From the NCBI GenBank assembly GCA_964496705.1, contig CAZCBJ010000233.1, positions 1 to 5,882 of the forward strand: a DNA stretch of 5,882 bases. Reading direction: 5' to 3'. The notes under the pieces are model-generated. The model was not told where the DNA came from and ran no database searches. It was given only the letters and a program-made list of their open reading frames with translations. Of this stretch, positions 4,505 through 5,882 are shown one piece after another. The DNA comes from CAZCBJ01 sp964496705. Its GTDB lineage: Bacteria; Chloroflexota; Anaerolineae; Anaerolineales; Anaerolineaceae. Each line of letters opens with the position of its first letter. Position 1 is the first letter of the stretch. The position numbers and the translations under genes are program-made.

Positions 4505-5882
4505 TCACAAATCCTCGCTTGACTCGCCCAGGCCCAGTAAGCCAGTATCCATCTTGAGCGGACGGATGCGTTCTTCGTCCTTGCCAAAGCGGATCACCTC
4601 GCCGGTGTCCATTACCGCTTCTACCGCGAGTCCCAGACTCTGCAGCTCTTTCACCAGCACACGGAAGGAAGCCGGTAGGCTGGGTTCTTCGATTTGTTCG
4701 CCTTTGACAATTGCCTCATACGTATTCACACGGCCTTGAACGTCATCTGATTTTACCGTGAGCATCTCCTGCAACGTGTAGGCAGCGCCATAGGCTTCGA
4801 GCGCCCACACTTCCATTTCGCCAAAGCGTTGACCTCCGAACTGAGCCTTGCCGCCAAGTGGTTGCTGTGTGACAAGACTGTACGGACCGGTGGAGCGGGC
4901 GTGCACTTTATCTTCCACCAGGTGGTGAAGTTTGAGCATGGTCATCACTCCAACGGTCACCGGCTGGTCGAAAGGCTCGCCTGTGCGTCCATCCCGCAGC
5001 GTTTGTTTTCCCAGGATGGGCAATGCCTGGTTGTGACTCGCAGCATACGCCTCAGCCGCCCCGCGTATCTCTTCATCCGCTATGGCGCTGACTTCCTGAT
5101 CATTTCTGCTCATCCAGATTTTTAAGCAGGCATTAATGGCGTTTTGATCTCGCTTAAGGACCTTCGGTGAAGAGGCGGGGATATCTCCAAAGTTGAGAAT
5201 TTGATCTGGGTTAAAACCGTTGTCGCGCAGCCATTCTCTGACCACAGCCCGACGCACCGCAATCAAATCCTGAGAGAGATTCAACAAATCGTAACCCCGC
5301 CCACCAAGCCATTGCTCGGCAAAAATCATCCTCACTTCATCATCATCTCGAATGGTGGCTGGATCGTAATCTTCATTCTTAATCCATTCCCAGGCGAGAT
5401 TGCCCACCTCATCCCAGGCGCGGTCAATCATCCATGCTCGCGCCATTTCGGCCTCAATTTCAAACTCATCTGCGCCGTCGAAAACAGGCGTTAGAGCGCG
5501 GAAGCCCAGGCGTCGGGCAGCCCAGCCCAGATGGGTTTCCAAAACTTGACCAATGTTCATGCGGCCAGGAACCCCAAGCGGATTGAGAATGATATCCACC
5601 GGCGTGCCGTCGTTCATGTAGGGCATATTTTCAACCGGAACAACACGCGAAACCACTCCCTTGTTGCCGTGACGTCCGGCCATCTTGTCGCCAGCAGTGA
5701 TTTTGCGCCGCTGGGCGACCGAGACGCGCACCATCATATCCACACCCGCTGATAAATCGGAGCTTTCTTCGCGGGTAAACACCTTGACATCCACAACCTT
5801 CCCGCGTTCGCCGTGGGGCATACGCAGGGATGTGTCTTTCACATCCCTGGTTTTCTCGCCAAATATCGCGCGCAGCAAGCGC
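4505..5882 (-). CDS. rpoB: RNA polymerase beta subunit, C-terminal part (5' end outside window)
   Basis: RpoB forms the catalytic core of RNA polymerase with beta prime. The frame enters from the right edge in the middle of a codon and reads on as RLLRAIFGEK; the TTG at 5878 is an internal Leu, not a start. Numbering from that Leu, 457 residues are visible and roughly the first 800 or more are missing. Conserved blocks are GDKMAGRHGNKG (63-74, with the two active-site lysines at 65 and 73), NPLGVPGRMNIGQ (99-111), PVFDGA (131-136), DGRTGEPFD (296-304), HARSTGPYSLVTQQPLGG (326-343) and QRFGEMEVWALEAYGAA (350-366), then a short acidic tail ending in SSEDL. The E. coli-type insertion after VFTR is absent. 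Instead about 159 residues separate PVFDGA from DGRTGEPFD, where Bacillus and E. coli have about 23 by memory. rpoC does not follow; rpsL is next after 227 nt, and no clear intrinsic terminator is seen. Confidence 0.98.
   Translation of the reverse strand, partial: RLLRAIFGEKTRDVKDTSLRMPHGERGKVVDVKVFTREESSDLSAGVDMMVRVSVAQRRKITAGDKMAGRHGNKGVVSRVVPVENMPYMNDGTPVDIILNPLGVPGRMNIGQVLETHLGWAARRLGFRALTPVFDGADEFEIEAEMARAWMIDRAWDEVGNLAWEWIKNEDYDPATIRDDDEVRMIFAEQWLGGRGYDLLNLSQDLIAVRRAVVREWLRDNGFNPDQILNFGDIPASSPKVLKRDQNAINACLKIWMSRNDQEVSAIADEEIRGAAEAYAASHNQALPILGKQTLRDGRTGEPFDQPVTVGVMTMLKLHHLVEDKVHARSTGPYSLVTQQPLGGKAQFGGQRFGEMEVWALEAYGAAYTLQEMLTVKSDDVQGRVNTYEAIVKGEQIEEPSLPASFRVLVKELQSLGLAVEAVMDTGEVIRFGKDEERIRPLKMDTGLLGLGESSEDL
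4994..5470 (-). other. Lineage-specific insertion region within RpoB
   Basis: These codons (visible residues 137-295) lie between the conserved PVFDGA and DGRTGEPFD blocks. The segment is about 159 residues where common model sequences have about 23, so roughly 136 are extra. It is rich in Trp, Asp, Glu and Arg, looks mainly helical, and has no frame break or composition change in the DNA. It lies between the catalytic-lysine region and the C-terminal clamp region, so it probably projects from the polymerase surface. Large insertions in beta and beta prime are known to mark bacterial lineages; which class this one belongs to was not checked. Confidence 0.8.
5207..5434 (-). repeat. Three protein repeats of 25-26 residues inside the RpoB insertion
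   Basis: The ten-residue units EWIKNEDYDP (visible residues 164-173), QWLGGRGYDL (189-198) and EWLRDNGFNP (215-224) align without gaps as [EQ]W[IL]xxxx[YF][DN][PL], with their tryptophans 25 and 26 residues apart. Upstream of each, DEVGN, DEVRM and IAVRR segments give a matching helix-like stretch. A more degenerate fourth unit may surround KIWMS (W255). The repeats are visible in protein only; the DNA has diverged, so the duplication is old. Confidence 0.6.

Noticed and set aside
5876..5878. TTG as a start codon for a separate short RpoB-like protein
   Set aside because: The frame continues upstream to the window edge as Arg-Leu-Leu-Arg within the conserved LLRAIFGEK block, so this is an internal Leu of a truncated rpoB.

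Overview
The window is a stretch of bacterial core translation and transcription genes, all on the minus strand. In transcription order (right to left) it holds the 3' part of rpoB (RNA polymerase beta), rpsL (S12), rpsG (S7), fusA (EF-G) and tuf (EF-Tu). This is the classical str operon with rpoB upstream. No mobile element, CRISPR array, tRNA or rRNA is visible, and no plus-strand gene is credible.

The protein sequences suggest Chloroflexota, probably an Anaerolineae-like lineage. Evidence: S12 carries the Gram-positive/Terrabacteria-type insertion before PQKRGVC (138 aa against 124 in E. coli). EF-Tu is 400 aa with a DMPGHRDY G3 box, and EF-G has an RLGNVDDGNTVTDW switch region. RpoB has a large insertion just after PVFDGA. 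The taxonomic call rests on remembered family features, not on a search.

Layout: rpoB enters from the right edge and ends at 4505. A 227-bp gap follows where rpoC would normally lie. It contains a near-consensus extended -10 promoter (TTGACC, 17 bp, TATAAT) firing toward rpsL. The predicted leader of about 125 nt holds two hairpins and an imperfect direct repeat. rpsL (GTG start), rpsG and fusA follow with gaps of 23 and 55 nt. tuf follows fusA after 42 nt and runs to the left edge, where only the last base of its stop codon is missing.

S12 and S7 are small-subunit proteins for decoding and 30S assembly, EF-G drives translocation and EF-Tu delivers aminoacyl-tRNA, so the operon co-produces ribosome parts and the two elongation GTPases. 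The points most worth a second look are the roughly 136-residue RpoB insertion, which contains three ungapped W/Y-anchored repeats at 25-26 residue spacing; the missing rpoC with a dedicated promoter and structured leader for rpsL; and a tuf gene whose third-position GC differs sharply from its operon partners.
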